Under the pieces are notes generated by a model, which saw only the letters and a list, made by a program, of their open reading frames with translations, made no database searches and was not told where the DNA came from. This document shows positions 6,220 to 7,155 of a DNA stretch of 7,155 bases, one piece after another (position 1 is the stretch's first letter; each line of letters begins with the position of its first letter). The DNA is from an uncultured Clostridia bacterium (GTDB lineage: Bacteria > Bacillota > Clostridia > Christensenellales > DUVY01): NCBI GenBank assembly GCA_937895465.1, contig CALAYY010000219.1, forward strand, positions 1-7,155. The letters are read 5' to 3'. The translations under genes were made by a program, and so were the position numbers.

Positions 6220-7155
6220 ATGAACATAAAAAAATTGGCTTCATTGGTTTTGACGATATTTTTAAGCTTTTCGTTTGTAGCCTGCAATAATAATAACTCT
6301 TCTGGAAAAATACGCATGCATGTACTATGGGATCAGCTGACATTTGTTTTGGGCGACGATATTCATAAAGCAGTAGCAGCAGATGAGGCATCTATTGCTT
6401 CAGGTGCGTTTCCTGACATAAAACGCGCTCAATCCATTGTTGATAATACTAAAGTAATGCTTGAATATACTGATGCAAACAACATTGCTATAAAAGCGAC
6501 CAATATGGGTTGGAACGTAGGACTTACTCAGTCACTTTTGCAATGCTTTATGGTTCAAGACGGACCAGATATTATACAAGGCGAGGAACAGCTGCCGGAC
6601 TTTATCAGACGCGGATATATTGAACCGTTTCCAGATGACTTTGCTGCAAGAGTAAAAGAAAAAGTTTCTCCTATTGCTTATAAAGGACTTGAAACAAACG
6701 GTAAATTATACGGACTTGCCATAAACCCGGGTGTTACGCTTTTATATTGGAATAAAGCAATTTTAAGACAGGCTTTTTCTGCCGATGATCCGCTTTATCG
6801 TATTGTGGATGAGGGTCCTAAAGATTGGGCAGAATGGGAAACAGCGATGCAAAGAGTGGATGCCATTAATCCAGGTTCTGCAGCTCCACGTGCGGGCGGC
6901 GTTTATGTCGGACCTAATCCAGGTGGATATTTGAGAATGGGCGCACTATTAGATTCAAACGGCGGCTATTATGCAGACTCTACAGGTGCACCCTCTATAA
7001 ACACACAAGCAAATAAAGAAACTTTCGAGTTTTTGAGAAGAATGGCGAAGTATAACACAAACGGTATTTTAAACTCCTCCGATTACTTTACGACATACGA
7101 CCGTGCTTTTAAGGCAGGTGAAATCGCGTATATGGTTGACGGAAGCTGGAGCATG
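6220..7155 (+). CDS. ABC transporter extracellular solute-binding lipoprotein, sugar type (3' partial)
   Basis: The frame is open from ATG 6220 to the window edge, giving 312 residues of a protein that is usually 420-550 residues. The leader MNIKKLASLVLTIFLSFSF ends in 'VAC' with lipid cysteine 22 and an asparagine/serine-rich tether. Family 1 solute-binding features follow: 'GPDIIQGEEQLPDFIRRGYI' (115-134), the counterpart of 'GPDVV......A..G.L'; 'NGKLYGLAINPGVTLLYWNK' (160-179), the counterpart of 'G..YGLP.....LYYNK'; 'PKDWAEWETAM', the usual 'P.TW.E' helix; and 'FKAGEIAYMVDGSWSM' (297-312), the counterpart of 'F..GKAAM...GSW'. It should bind a mono- or oligosaccharide outside the membrane and pass it to an ABC permease, probably encoded further right. 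The restored upstream gene ends 15 bases before it, so the two are likely co-transcribed. The ligand cannot be deduced. Confidence 0.88.
   Translation, partial: MNIKKLASLVLTIFLSFSFVACNNNNSSGKIRMHVLWDQLTFVLGDDIHKAVAADEASIASGAFPDIKRAQSIVDNTKVMLEYTDANNIAIKATNMGWNVGLTQSLLQCFMVQDGPDIIQGEEQLPDFIRRGYIEPFPDDFAARVKEKVSPIAYKGLETNGKLYGLAINPGVTLLYWNKAILRQAFSADDPLYRIVDEGPKDWAEWETAMQRVDAINPGSAAPRAGGVYVGPNPGGYLRMGALLDSNGGYYADSTGAPSINTQANKETFEFLRRMAKYNTNGILNSSDYFTTYDRAFKAGEIAYMVDGSWSM

Overview
The window is AT-rich and carries only plus-strand genes. Three consecutive N-terminal lipoprotein signals, purine-rich Shine-Dalgarno sites and an ABC-type solute-binding lipoprotein suggest a Gram-positive-type bacterium, most likely a low-GC Firmicute (Bacillota, perhaps an uncultured gut Clostridia member). 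This is inferred from style only; no marker gene is present.

Layout. Positions 1-2646 hold the 3' part of a large secreted surface protein. It has five complete (plus one truncated) Ig-like repeats of about 92 residues, then a glycine-rich GLUG-type region and a short end with no visible anchor. The 131-base gap after it contains a 13-bp hairpin (probable terminator) and a promoter-like sequence whose -35/-10 spacer is filled by a palindrome (candidate operator). A tight unit of three lipoprotein genes follows: a GxGYxYP-family putative glycoside hydrolase (2778-4637); a lipoprotein with two Big_3-type Ig domains and two copies of a beta-sandwich-like domain, broken by a frameshift near 6052 (4652-6085, with its lost tail to 6204); and the first 312 residues of a sugar-type extracellular solute-binding protein (6220 to the window edge).

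How they may work together (inference). The three lipoproteins would sit on the outer face of the cytoplasmic membrane. One is a putative glycan-active enzyme, one a putative glycan-binding scaffold, and one delivers a small product to an ABC importer whose permeases would be expected just beyond the right edge. This resembles a Gram-positive carbohydrate utilisation locus, possibly controlled from the palindrome at 2726-2747. The upstream adhesin-like gene seems to be a separate transcription unit.

The points most worth a second look are the single-base frameshift in the middle lipoprotein, the loss of the G/G/P signature residues in the GxGYxYP protein, the tandem domain duplication, and the candidate operator. 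I see no RNA genes, CRISPR arrays, insertion sequences or attachment sites.
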